NCBI GenBank assembly: GCA_026120185.1
Contig: JANUWF010003375.1
Location: forward strand, 2,313,736 to 2,377,735
Length of the DNA: 64,000 nucleotides
Origin: Voacanga thouarsii
Lineage: Eukaryota > Streptophyta > Magnoliopsida > Gentianales > Apocynaceae
Direction: 5' to 3'
The notes beneath the pieces were generated by a model. It did no database searches and had not been told where the DNA came from. It saw only the letters and a program-made list of their open reading frames with translations. Positions within the stretch are counted from its first letter, which is position 1; every line of letters starts with the position of its first letter. Shown here one piece after another: positions 33,356 to 44,339 of the stretch. The translations under genes were made by a program, and so were the position numbers.

Positions 33356-35258
33356 CTTTTTATAAATAATAATAATAAGTAAAATATTAATGACCTTGTA
33401 GGCTATATATTCATTTGTTATCTATTAATCAAGATTTAATAAAATTTATTTATTATTAATTTTATTATGTATTAATTATTAATTAAGAGATTAGTAATAA
33501 TTTATTATTTATTTTAATAACAATATTTAAGAATTACCATTTATTAATATCATCTAGGACTTAGGATTCTTCAATTGTTACGCCCTAGTTTATTTATTAG
33601 CAATAGTACTCAAGATTTATTATGTGAACCTATAACATATTAGTAATTATTTTACAACCCCTAGTTATTTTAACTTATCAAGCCAGACTTATTTTATAAA
33701 ATCCTGTATCATCTAGCCTTCAAGCTTAGGACATTAGGGTCATGATTGTAATAAGTTGAACTAGGATTATTTATGTAAGCGAATATAGCTTGAGTATAAT
33801 TTTATGTCTTGTGTTTACCCCAGACGGGGTTAAGCCAGCCTTGGAAGATTTTTGAATTTGAATAAGTAAAGGATCAGGTAAGCTCCTGCATGAACTTATT
33901 TGAAGACAAAAGATTACTATGGCAAGCCAAATGTGATATGTATGGACACTTATTTTGTAAAGGTAATTAAGGACTGTTTTCCTTTTTATTTCAGTCAAGT
34001 AAATCATTTAAAAATTTAAACAAACAGTTTTGCACAAATACTAAACTCTTTCTAAAACCCAACTTTGACAAGAATTTTAGAAACCCTTAATTGCTATTTC
34101 CAAGTAAATCAATGCTTTATCAATTTTCTCCCAAGTGGGACAATCAACGTTGAGTACTTAATAAGAGTAGACTACTAGGACTAGTCTTTGAACGGTTAGG
34201 GTAAGTCTCTTAGTACGTGGCCACTTCTGTGGGGTGAGCTCTTCCCGGATAGGATGCCAGTCCAGTAGGTCATATCGGTCCGAGCTAGCAAGTTTCAGTC
34301 ATGTGGATTGTGTATTTCTAGAGTGGACAACCGGTAAGTTTGGGTGTAGAGAAGGAGGAGTATCTCACCGGGTAGGCCGTACACTTACCTTTTGTCAGTC
34401 TGTACAAAGTGTGGCATTCTGACCGTTATATGGTCATGGGGCTCAACGTGTGGTAACCCATGGCTACCCATTTGAGTGGTTGTATTTATTGTACACATGT
34501 ATAGTTTGGAAAGCAAAACACTACTCTTTATTTTCAACATGTATTTAATGCTTGTCAGCACTTTCTCTTATGAAAATTTTTCAACTTACATACATGAACT
34601 ATTTTGCCTGAAACACTCAAAGCACACAAGGGCTTACTGAGATTTTTATCTCATCACCTTTTATGCCATGTTTCAGGTCGATCCTGCTGTGGAGATGAAT
34701 AGCTAGATTTGTCACCTATGCTTTGGAGACTTTATGTTATTTTTCTTATGTGTTGTTTTGGGAGATGGTAGTAATCAATTTATTTTGGATTTGTTCATAT
34801 AATTTTTTGGTTGTAATAAGTTCAATTTTAAAGTATTGCTTTTATTTTCTTTTGTGTAACCTAGTTATAAAGACCTCTTGTCCTATGGAGGGGCGACATG
34901 CCTAGCCTTGTTGGGCTTAGGTAGTGGGGTGTTACACAATATAAGAAAAGATATTTTAAAAAGAGAAAAACTTGATATTATAAAATGAAGAAATATAAGA
35001 AACCTTTGAAACCAACTTTTAAAAGAAGAAAGAAAAATGTTAAAGAATGTCAATGTTATTATTGTAAAGAACTTGGACATTATGCCAACAAGTGTCTTAA
35101 AAATTTTGATAAAAATAAAAAGAAAATTGAAATTGATGAAGGTATTCAAAAAATGATTGAAGATGGAGAATTTATTCAAATTGATAATTTTGAAGAATTA
35201 AGTACGAATGCAAGTATATTTATCTTAACAGATACAGAATACACAGAATCATCTGAAG

Positions 35259-36549
35259 ATGAATAATACAGAAATAGTTTAAATAGATCCAATAATAGAT
35301 AAAGAAGAAGAATCTTCAGGAGAATATAATAAAGAAATATTAATAGATAAAAGAAAATTGAAACAGATATAGCAAGAAAATTTCTCATTAACTAATTACT
35401 CAGGTTTTCATGCTAATACTTTAGAAAATTTTGGAATAAAACCTAGAAAACATCATCTTTATTATAGATTAAATATCCAGGAAAGAGCTTTAGAAATATC
35501 TTTAACAAATAATAAGGTAATCATACCATTATTAATGAAAAAAGATATTGAAGATAAAATACAAAAATTAAAACCAGAAATTAAAATTAGCCTTGGATGG
35601 ATACATATAGGTGCAATACAAATAATTATCAAAGCTACCTTTAAAGAATGATTAGATACACCCATAGATTTAGCAATAATGGACAATAGAATTAGAAATA
35701 GAAAAGAAGCCTGTTTAGGAATTTTAAGAGGAAACCTCCAATATGGTAAATTAAAATTTAATATTTACCCAAGAATAGCTTACAATATAAAAGATAAAGA
35801 TTTTGATAAAACATTAAGTTTATTACAAAATTTTAGAAGAAAATATTTTTTTCTATGAAAATAATAGACCTTACTCTATAACTTATGCAATATCATATGT
35901 GATCTCAAATACTCATCGCTCTGATTGTTTCCATATAAAAGATACAATAGATTATCCTTATTTATTTAATGATGTTTGTCAAATTCAGGTACCTAGTTTA
36001 CCTATCATAGAAGAAATAGATTTAACATCTTTGAATTTAGATTTACAGGAAAAACCTTTAATTACCAAGAATTATATGCCACCTAGATTATCCTTTACTA
36101 ATACTCAAGCTATAAGTAATCCCATAAATAATACGAGTAATAAGATTATTATACCTCAAAATTATGAAGTAAGTAATTAAAAGATAAAAGGAGAATATTT
36201 TGATGGAACACAATTTAAACCCATAAATATTTTAATAGATACTGGAGCTAATGGAAATTACATAAGTCATAAGTTGTGTAATAATTTACAAAAATTTCCT
36301 TTAGAAAATCCACATCAATATACAAATTTTAATGGAGAGATACACAAAATAAATGAGATTGTTGAAACATTATTAAAATTTGGAACAGAAATAATTAATA
36401 TTAGACTATTAATCGAAAATGAAGGAATAAATGATACTTTAGAAATTATGCTAGGAACTACTTTCCTTGAAACCATTAAACCTTATCAAATATCCCATTA
36501 TGATATAAAGATAACATATAATGGGAAATTAATATATATACTAAAATGA
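35259..36549 (+). pseudogene. Viral movement protein with C-terminal retropepsin-like domain
   Basis: The ATG at 35259 overlaps the coat stop. The 30K-superfamily core is recognisable: KISLGWIHIGAIQIIIKATF, then LAIMDNRIRN, then GNLQYGKLKFNIYPRIAYNI, and ITYAIS.VISNTH after a frameshift near 35845. These proteins open plasmodesmata for virus movement. After a variable linker and a stop near 36178, the frame goes on into NILIDTGANGNYIS...LKFGTEI...EIMLGTTFLETI, a retropepsin pattern with the DTG active site and the LG-TF second signature. Stops at 35277, 35370 and 35648 inactivate it. The placement of this protease-like domain ahead of the polymerase ORF is unusual. Confidence 0.8.
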
Positions 36550-38499
36550 CAAGTCCTTATAGTATTTATATTCCAATAGGAATTACTTATAAAGATTATA
36601 GAGCTGAATATTTTGCTGCATATATCGATAGTGGTTTAGGATCATACTTATGTAAAGCTGATTGTTTTCCTAAAACATTCCATCAGTCATTAAAACCTAT
36701 TAAAGGAAAAGATATCTCAAATAATCTTATTGAAGTTTCATTTGGAATAGAACAACCTATAATCTTATTAGGATCATTTCTTATTAAATGTCCACCATTT
36801 TATTTTTATAATACAGGTCTTGATATTTTACTTGGTAATAATTTCTTACAATTATTCCATAAAGTTATTTTTGATACCCTTACTTACCAGATACATTTTA
36901 AAACACCTTGTCACCATTTAATTGTTGTTAAACGACTCAAAAGAGCCTATGCTAAACCCTTCCTATTAATTTTATTACCCGCACAACCCAACGTGGTGAT
37001 CTTGGATACAGTAAAAAATCGATTTTCCCTAAAAGAACACCTTTACTACAGTACCAAGTTGAACCTTTCTTTTACAATATCAGATTGAGTTGAGATTATT
37101 AAATAGTGATATAGATAATATTAAATCAAAATTACAACAGTGTTATATTGATAATCCTATTCAGGTTTGGGATAAGAATAAGATAACAGCTAAATTGGAA
37201 ATGATAGATAAAGATAAAATTATTAGAGTAAAGCCTATGAGGTATAATGAAGAAGACCAACAAGAATTTAGAAAGCAATTAAAAGAATTATTAGATGCTA
37301 AATTAATACAAGATAGCCATTCTCCTCATAGTTCCCGTGCATTTATGGTAAGAAATCATGCAGAAATTGTTAGAGAAAAATCTAGAATGGTAATAAATTA
37401 TAAAAAACTAAATGACAGCACAGTCTTTGATGGATATTTTCTACCACATAAAGAAATTTTGATCAATTAGACTAGAAATAAAAAGATATTTTCTAAGTTT
37501 GATTCTAAAAGTGGATTTTGGCAAATTAAGATGGAACCTAATAATATAAAGTATACTTCATTCTCTACCCCTCAGGGACAATATAAATGGTTAGTAATGC
37601 CCTTTGGATTAAAAAATGCCCCTCAGATATTTCAAAGAAAAATGGATAATATATTTAAACCATATGATTTCATATTTGTTTATGTTGATGATGTTCTTAT
37701 AGTATCTAATTCTATGGAAGACCATATAAAATATTTAAATGTATTTTTTGATTTATGTATTAAACATAGATTAGCTTTATCTGAAAAGAAAGCAAAATTA
37801 ATGCAAGAAAAAATAGAATTTCTAGGAATGATGATAGATAGTAAAGGAATAGAATTACAACCTCATATCTTAGAAAAATTAAGTAATTTTCCGGATAAAT
37901 TAATTGATAAAAAACAAGTTCAAAGATTTTTAGGAATTTTGAATTATGCCTCAGATTTTATAGAAAATCTTGCTAAATTAAAATAACCTTTGCAAAATTT
38001 ATTAAAATAAAATAAAATATTTAGTTTTGATTCTACACTAGAAAGTTAGGTTAAGAAAATTAAGCAAATATGTAGTACTTTACCTAAGTTACAATTACCC
38101 TCAGAAACAGATGATTTAATTCTAGAAACAGATGCTTCTGAAAACTATTGGAGTGGAGTTCTTAAAAAGAAAGATAATGACAGAGAATTAATCTGCAGAT
38201 AATGTTCAGGAACTTTTAGTGATACACAAAAAAGATATCATATTAATGAAAAAGAATTGTTAGCCATAGTCAAAAGTTGTCAAAAGTTTTATTACTTTCT
38301 TTTGCCAAAAAGATTTTTATTACGAACAGATAATACACAAGTAAAAGCTTTTATCATAAATAACTTACCCTCTAAACCTGAATTTAAGAGACTAATCAGA
38401 TGGCAAACTTTATTAGCTGAATATCAGTTTGATGTTGAAATTATAAAATCTGACAAAAATGTTTTAGCAGATTATTTGACCAGAGAGCATGGTATCTGA
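36546..38499 (+). pseudogene. Viral polymerase: protease, reverse transcriptase, RNaseH
   Basis: The ATGA overlap at 36546 starts the frame. The aspartic protease has AAYIDSGLGSYLC and GLDILLGNNFLQLF. Reverse transcriptase has MVINYKKLND, FSKFDSKSGFWQIKM, YKWLVMPFGLKNAPQIFQRK, the intact catalytic box YVDDVLIV, and LGMMIDSKG. RNaseH has LETDASENYW, HINEKELLAIV and LRTDNTQVKAF. It copies the pregenomic RNA into DNA. Stops at 37086, 37468, 37984, 38008, 38047 and 38200 show decay. There is no integrase domain, as expected for the family. Confidence 0.93.
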
Positions 38500-38737
38500 A
38501 TCTGCCCGTTATTATTATGCTCTACAAGAGCTAATTACACCAGGATGTTATCATTACTTCAAAGGGACACTCGCTTCATTAGAGACTATTGATCAATGTT
38601 ATGCTTATCTTGACATAGTTGACTATGAACTCAGGAAGTTCAAAAGATATCGACCACGATCATATATGGTGTATATTAATCAGGCAAAAATAGACTTGAT
38701 ATGGCAGAAGTATTTTGAAATAAAAGGTAATATTTGA
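38489..38737 (+). CDS. Viral small ORF overlapping the polymerase end
   Basis: 82 codons, starting with an ATG inside the last codons of RNaseH. It is aromatic-rich (ARYYYALQELITPGCYHYF, then KFKRYRPRSYMVYINQAKID). The frame is intact. I do not recognise a family; such an ORF between pol and the transactivator position is not a standard caulimovirid gene. Confidence 0.55.
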   Translation: MVSESARYYYALQELITPGCYHYFKGTLASLETIDQCYAYLDIVDYELRKFKRYRPRSYMVYINQAKIDLIWQKYFEIKGNI

Positions 38738-38763
38738 ATAAAGTATGCGTTTATATTTCAGGA

Positions 38764-39835
38764 ATGGCTACCTCCAAACAGAGGATCTTTAATCTATTAG
38801 AAGATATGAACAATCAAATTTAAAGTATACAATATAATATTTCTGGCATCATGGATATCGCACAACTGCCAGGTATGATAGAGGAAGTTACAGATGTATT
38901 AATGTCAGAAAATAAAATGATAAAGACTCGTATAAATAATTTTGAGATGAATAGGAAGTTGCTTAAAAATATCTTAGAAAAATCAGAAATAAAAGATTTG
39001 GGATCCAGTTCGAAGGCTCCACAAAAAGAAAAAGAAGAAGAAATATGTCTGCTTCCTCAGACAGAAAAGAAAATGATATTTCCTGAAAAAATACCCGCAA
39101 AGATACTCCTTGTTGTGTAGGTGCAACAACAGATAATGAGAGAACTCTACAGTCTCTCAAATACTGAAACTCGATACTTGGATTTTATTGGTGTATATCT
39201 AAGAATAAACTATTTACAAGATACTTTTCCTCAAGAGATAAGGTATTTGGTATGATTTTGGAGCAATCAACTTAATTTATCTTTCTCCTCTAAGTTTTCT
39301 TGAAATATCCTAGTTACCCTTTTGGGTACAAGAGGGAGTAAAAGATTTCTTTATTCACAATCCAACAGTTACTTTAAATGATCTTTTATACTTGAAACTT
39401 ATCTCTACTAGACCAGATTTCTTTGAAGACAATAGATATCCAGCTTTTCATTTTATTCAAGTTGGGAAAGCATATCCCTACTCCATTCAAACAGATGACA
39501 AAAAAGAGTTCAAAAAATTCGAAGAAATAGATATTCATTATAGGAGGGCAATTGGCATAAGAGTGGTACTACAGAATATGGAAAGTGCCTTCAAGAAAGG
39601 ATTCCGCACATATGGAGGAAAAAAGATGCACTCCTCAGTAATGATCAGCCCTGCTAAGAAAACTCCTCCCAGTGCAGAAAAACACTTACAAACAAAGATA
39701 AAATTCCTTGAAAAAGGAATTATTCAATCAAGTCCACAAGCTTAAGCTAAAACTTGTTAATTTAGAGGACATGCAGATGGAATTTGTCCAGCCTGTACTC
39801 AGCAAAATAGTAGGTCGAGCGACAGCGACAAGCAT
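38764..39835 (+). pseudogene. Viral 3' ORF (transactivator position)
   Basis: Starts ATGGCTACC. Stops at 38821, 39118 and 39253, and a frameshift near 39290, divide it. Later open part 39392-39745 includes YPAFHFIQVGKAYPYSIQTD and YRRAIGIRVVLQNMESAFKK. After a stop at 39743 there is C.FRGHADGICPACTQ, a possible C/H zinc-binding tail. By position it corresponds to the transactivator/inclusion-body protein of caulimo-, cavemo- and solendoviruses, which allows reinitiation on polycistronic RNA. The sequence match is not certain. Confidence 0.6.
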
Positions 39836-39909
39836 TCTAACAAGACTCACCATCTGATGCATATGAAGATGATTAGAAGCAGCTGGAAGATAAGATAAGA
39901 ATTGATAGA

Positions 39910-40165
39910 AAAAGACAAATGACTCGGTAGCTATAATTGCAAAAGACGAATGACTCGACATCAATGATTACAACAAAACAGATAACTTACAATTCCGCTA
40001 GTAATGAAGACATTGTAAATGAAATTGTAATTAGATTTGAAGTCCGCACTCACCTATAAATATATATAGCATGGGACGCATAAGATCATCCTTAGTTGTA
40101 TCCTAAGCTCTATCCGCTTAAAAACACTTTCTTGTACTCTTTCTAATATGAAATAAAAAACTCTT
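39910..40165 (+). promoter_or_regulatory. Viral pregenomic RNA promoter and poly(A) signal
   Basis: A direct repeat of 17 bases (AAAAGAC.AATGACTCG) at 39910-39926 and 39941-39957 looks like a doubled bZIP-type enhancer element. TATAAATA is at 40055-40062 and an AATAAA poly(A) signal at 40153-40158. The order enhancer, TATA, short transcribed region, AATAAA is that of caulimovirid pregenomic promoters, where RNA is terminally redundant. Confidence 0.7.
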
Positions 40166-40397
40166 TTCATATCACAACAAGAGCCAAGTTATTATCCTAT
40201 CAAACTCTTAGAGATACACTTTACTTTCTTATCTTAGTCTCATATACCAGAGGTAGGAAAAGATCCCAGGCTGTACTTTGGGATTTTGAAGGAGCCTAGG
40301 GAAGTTACCTGTTTGCAGACACAGGCAGGTTGGGGTTGAAATGCTCGGTAAAAATCCTAAGGTATAACCCGATATCTTTAAGGTCATAGAGAGACTC

Positions 40398-40587
40398 AGG
40401 TACGGAAGCATAGTGGACCCTTTATAGTGATAGTATTGATTCTAACGTAACTCTTAGTGTGATATAATCTTGCTTATGATTACAATCACGGTATTATCTC
40501 TTTATTCCCTAGATTTTGTTATAATCTTTCAAGATAATTTACCCAGAAATGTATTTGTTTTGAACCGACACTTTTTGGCCGTTGACA

Positions 40588-40590
<3 letters not shown>
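40398..40590 (+). repeat. Viral leader, right copy
   Basis: Repeat of 28521-28715. It ends at GACAATG, one base into the tRNA-Met primer site, and is followed by a (TG)n tract. This is the right border of the integrated virus. Confidence 0.95.
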
Positions 40591-40626
<36 letters not shown>

Positions 40627-41190
40627 ATTGTATGTGCAAAGTATATAGGGTGTTCTTAAACACTCTGTGTTTAGCGACAATGGTTTACTGTCAAAAGCCC
40701 AAGTATGATACACAAATATATCTGATCTTGATAAATCTATAAATTTGTGTGTATATATATATACATGTGTGTGTGTGAATAAATATATATACATATATAT
40801 ATAATTGTATGTGCAAAGTGTATAAGGTGTCCTAAACACTCTGTGTTTAGCGACGATGGTTTACCGTCAGAAGCCCACATATGATGTACAAATATTTTTT
40901 ATCTTCACAAATATGTATATATATATATATATATATATAATTGTATGTGAAAAGTATATAAGGTGTCCCTAAATACTCTATGTTTAGCAATGATGGTTTA
41001 CTATCAAAAACCCACGTATTATGTTGTGCAAAGTATATAAGGTGTCCCTAAACACTCTATGTTTAGCGATGATGGTTTTCTATCAGAAACCCATGTATTA
41101 TGTTGTGCAAAGTATATAAGGTGTCCCTAAACACTCTATGTTTAGCGATGATGGTTTACCATCAGAAATGTACGTATTATGCAAAAATAT
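40590..41190 (+). repeat. Minisatellite array with (TG)n/(TA)n spacers
   Basis: Five imperfect units, beginning near 40626, 40803, 40941, 41024 and 41103. Each has GCAAAGTATATA.GGTGT, CTAAACACTCT.TGTTTAGCGA and a GATGGTTTACC.TCAGAA core. Unit length shrinks from about 175 to 79 bp as the TA/TG spacer is lost. A (TG)n run opens the array at 40590-40623. A sixth unit is at 17232-17350 on the far side of the virus and Tat element. Confidence 0.9.
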
Positions 41191-41235
41191 TTCTAATATA
41201 TATATACTTTTCTAACTAATTTCATTACTACAATT

Positions 41236-41372
41236 TTGTTGAAGATTAGAAAAGACCGGTTTACTGAAGAGAAGTTCAATGAATTTAGACAACATTTGTG
41301 CTCATCTATTGAAGTTGTTGAAGCTAATATGGATGAATTAACATTTTCATTTGGACACATGAGTAGTTGCCT
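41236..41372 (+). pseudogene. Unrecognised exon-like fragment
   Basis: Open stretch encoding IRKDRFTEEKFNEFRQHLCS and VVEANMDELTFSFGHMSS, helical in appearance and followed by a T-rich tract. No family recognised. It sits between the minisatellite and the GH3 fragment, on the same strand as the other gene fragments. Confidence 0.35.
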
Positions 41373-41529
41373 TCTCTCTTTTTTTTTTTTTTTTCTATTT
41401 GTCAAGATGTCCAGCCTTTTACAGATCTTTTACAAGATAAGAGTGCAACTTGGGCTTAATTTGGGTGCCCAATTGCAGATAATCTTCAGCATTTCTTGAT
41501 CCTAATTCATTTGTTATTACTCTTTTGCA

Positions 41530-42415
41530 AACAAAAATGTTGCAGCATGTGCCAAGCATTATGTCAGTGATGGAGGACTGACTAAAGGAATCAATGGAAA
41601 TAATACAGTGATTAATGGACATGGACTGTTTAGTATCCATATGTCGGCCTATTATGATTCTATTATTAATGGTATGCCTACAATTATGACGTCCTACTCA
41701 AGCTGGAATGGGATAAAGATGCATGCTAACAAGAAGCTTATCACTGGTTTTCTCAAAAATACAATGAAATTTAGGATAAACAAATGATCCTATTGAACTA
41801 TCTTTTTATTTTGATAAATGACAACACTTGGTCACTGATTAAGTTCCAAATGTGTTTTAGTTTATTTAAGGGGTTTGTCATCTCAGATTTGCAGGGAATT
41901 AACTAGATCGCCTCTCCTATTCATTTGAATTACACTTACTCCATCATTGTTGGCGTTAATGCCAGCATTGTCATGGTTAGTTTTTGGTTCATTATAAGCT
42001 CGAAGCATATGAAGATCAAAAACATATTCGGGATTTGTATTAATCTTGTTATAATTACTCAATTGTAGATAATGATTCCCTACAACTACACTGAATTCAT
42101 TCATGGCCTGACCTTCCTAGTGAAAAACAATTTCATTCCCATGAGCTGAATTGATGATGGTGTCAAGAGGATTTTGAGGGTGAAATTCATGATGGGTCTC
42201 TCTGAGCACCCGCTGGCTAATTATAGCATGACCAAGTACCTTGGAAGCCAGGTAAGATCGAAGATGTGGATAAATTCTGACTGATTTGATTCAACCCTTT
42301 TATCAATATTGATCCACTTGCTTATACCACTGGAAACTTAAAAAGGATCACAGAGAACTGGCGAGAGAAGCAGTGAGGAAATCCCTTGTGCTGCTGAAGA
42401 ATAATGAATCTGCAA
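41530..42415 (+). pseudogene. GH3 beta-glucosidase / glucan exohydrolase fragment
   Basis: Collinear pieces of a glycoside hydrolase family 3 enzyme of the plant exo-beta-glucanase type. 41540-41775 reads [20 protein letters not shown], then [20 protein letters not shown] and [19 protein letters not shown]. 41878-41945 reads VISDLQGIN, then a stop, then NYTYS; the family has ISDWQGID, with the catalytic nucleophile aspartate. 42072-42250 reads MIPYNYTEFIHGLTFLVKNN, a stop, then ILRVKFMMGLSEHPLANYS. 42338-42410 reads DHRELAREAVRKSLVLLKNN. Two nonsense codons and the absence of both ends make it a pseudogene fragment. Confidence 0.85.
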
Positions 42416-42419
42416 AAAT

Positions 42420-44300
42420 TCAAGCCATATTTTTAGATTAATTTGTTATAGCTTATTAAGTTTTGGTGGTGTTTTAGAATGTTTTTTTTTTCTATATGTT
42501 TAAGAAATTGGTTATTGTTGAGGACAGATCTATGACCTTTGTATGAGCTTAAGAAGATCAAACGTAGTGATACTTTGATAGATTTTTGTTGTCTTTCATC
42601 GAGGCTCGATATTAGTATCCTTCACCGTTTTAGTTCTTTCTATTTGTGAATGGTAGCTGGGTTAGAACTTATAATGGTCCTTAGTTCCATGTTCTTGCAT
42701 TTGTTATGGCTGCTGCTGTAACTGGTATTCATTTTGATGTAGTCGTCTATCTTGTGAATCTTTCTTCATATTTAAAGGGAGAGTAACTGAGAGAAATTTA
42801 GTGGCATCACTTACGTGAGTGTAAAAAAACAAGAACCTCTAAGCCTCATTATCACGGCATATATGTCTCTCTTCTTGTGTCCTTTTATCCCACGAAATCA
42901 CTATAGAATGTTTGTACCCAGTATTTTGTTCTGTCTAAATGAATTTTTATAGCATAAAAAACACTTAGTGATTTTAATGTTTAATTTCATTTTAGTGGCA
43001 GTTAATTTCAATGACTATAATGCTTTTATGAAGTTTTTCTCAAAGCTCAGCTATTACATTTGTCTGAATTGGATTATGTTAATGAGCTCGATTAAAAGTT
43101 CACTACAGTAGGAATAAGCTCAGCTATTACATTGATTGCTGCAGATTTGTGCTTATCCTTTTGTTGTTTCCTTTTCATGGAACTTAGGAATGGAAACTAC
43201 ATTAGGTTACCTAAATAAGAGTATTTCCTCCCATTTTCTAAGATTATTAAAAATGCCAGATGTCAATGCTTACACTTTAAAGCATGAACCTTTTCTTTCT
43301 TGTTTGGTGCAATCAGAGAGATTCATTTGTAGCATGGCATGTTAACAAGTTCCATGATAATGACATTGAGTTGCACTTTTCTTTTCTTTCAAAGATGAAA
43401 ATTTTATAATAGAACTACTGGGAATGATGTAAGAAGGGAGATTTCATGATAAGATTGTATGATACTGAGGGTAGCACATGTGGTTGAATGCATTACCCAT
43501 GTTAGCTATACATAAAATCAGGAAGTAACATTTGTTCATGGTTGAATATGTTATTTGGCAATGTCTTGGCTGTTGATTGAGGCCTAAGGGTGCCTATAAC
43601 TGGAAGTAGGAAACTGTTGTGCTTCTTGCACCTTTGGGTTTCTGTTGCTTATGATTTCATATTAGTAGACAGAATTGATAAGTTTCCAATTATGTACAAA
43701 AGCTGAAGGTAACAAGGAGTTCTTTTCAATAATATATGAGCCAAAGAATCACTTTAAAAACGTGGAGTAAACATGAAGCTAACGGAAACTATGGTTATGT
43801 TGCAATGACAACAAACAAAATATAGTTAAACTATTAACTATAATAATAATAATTTAATATAATAATTTAATGCTGATGAACTACTAATAATAATTATTTC
43901 ATTATTTTTATTATAATTATTAATTATTTTCTTATTTTAATTTTTTAAAATATATGTTTGTTAGCCCTAAAGGCCTTCTTTTATGTTTTTGATTTATGAT
44001 AAACGTTGATATGGACTAACGTGTCAATTTATTGTGATAGGACATGATTGACCTTTGTTCTTCTAAAGTCTTCAGATAAGAATTGTTAGCGACTCCTTCA
44101 TCACCGATTTCAAGAATGGAAGATCAATTGGAAAATCAAGTATAAGGAGTTATACATCAAGAAGACTTTTTATGAAGAATATTAAACTAGGAAGTGTTCA
44201 TTAAGGTATACTTATTATTTCCTATGTCCTCTTATCTTTTATTTCATTTGGCTTTACATTGAAGCTTCAAAGGAGATGATTTTCAAAGTTTTTAGAATTC
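42420..44300. other. Intergenic sequence
   Basis: AT-rich DNA without a recognisable gene or repeat boundary. It includes a simple AAT-rich patch at 43840-43930. Confidence 0.5.
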
Positions 44301-44339
44301 ACAGAATTTTGGATGGTACAGTTTGAATCCAAAAGGTTC

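Larger units (their letters stand above)
30632..34936 (+). mobile_element. 4.3-kb solo LTR, chromovirus (Tekay/Del) type
   Basis: Starts TGTGAAACCCTACC and ends GGGGTGTTACA; the ends form imperfect inverted repeats beginning TGT and ending ACA. The flanking five bases are CAATA on both sides (30627-30631 and 34937-34941), a perfect target-site duplication. There is no coding domain and no second LTR. Ends of the TGTAA.ACCC type and a length above 4 kb fit Del/Tekay chromovirus LTRs. It interrupts the viral coat gene, so it is younger than the virus integration. Confidence 0.88.
29586..35265 (+). pseudogene. Viral coat protein gene, split by a solo LTR
   Basis: It starts with the ATG at 29586. 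A TAG at 29826 and further frame breaks follow. The central capsid part is at 29859-30240 (MRAEPINPFGIYLDIDCI, then RHFIPRSLLNSALRYWQNL). A TAT trinucleotide run at 30262-30317 adds a tyrosine tract. The gene is cut at 30631 by the solo LTR and resumes at 34942. The last part is basic (KKPLKPTFKRRKK) and holds the CCHC finger CYYCKELGHYANKC at 35054-35095, then an acidic tail. A CCHC finger near the C-terminus is standard for caulimovirid coat proteins and binds the packaged nucleic acid. Confidence 0.85.
28521..40590 (+). mobile_element. Endogenous caulimovirid (plant pararetrovirus), full-length, defective
   Basis: Gene order is leader and tRNA-Met primer site, small ORFs, coat protein with CCHC finger, 30K-type movement protein, protease, RT, RNaseH and downstream ORFs, then a promoter with TATA box and poly(A) signal. 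There is no integrase and there are no LTRs, which fits Caulimoviridae. The leader is present at both ends (28521-28715 and 40398-40590). Without the 4.3-kb solo LTR and one leader copy, about 7.6 kb of viral genome remains, within the family range. Coat before movement protein recalls cavemo- and solendoviruses. Every main ORF has stops or frameshifts, so it is an inactive fossil. Confidence 0.93.

Noticed and set aside
40590..40839. Frames with CVCV or THTH runs
   Set aside because: They are translations of the (TG)n tract.
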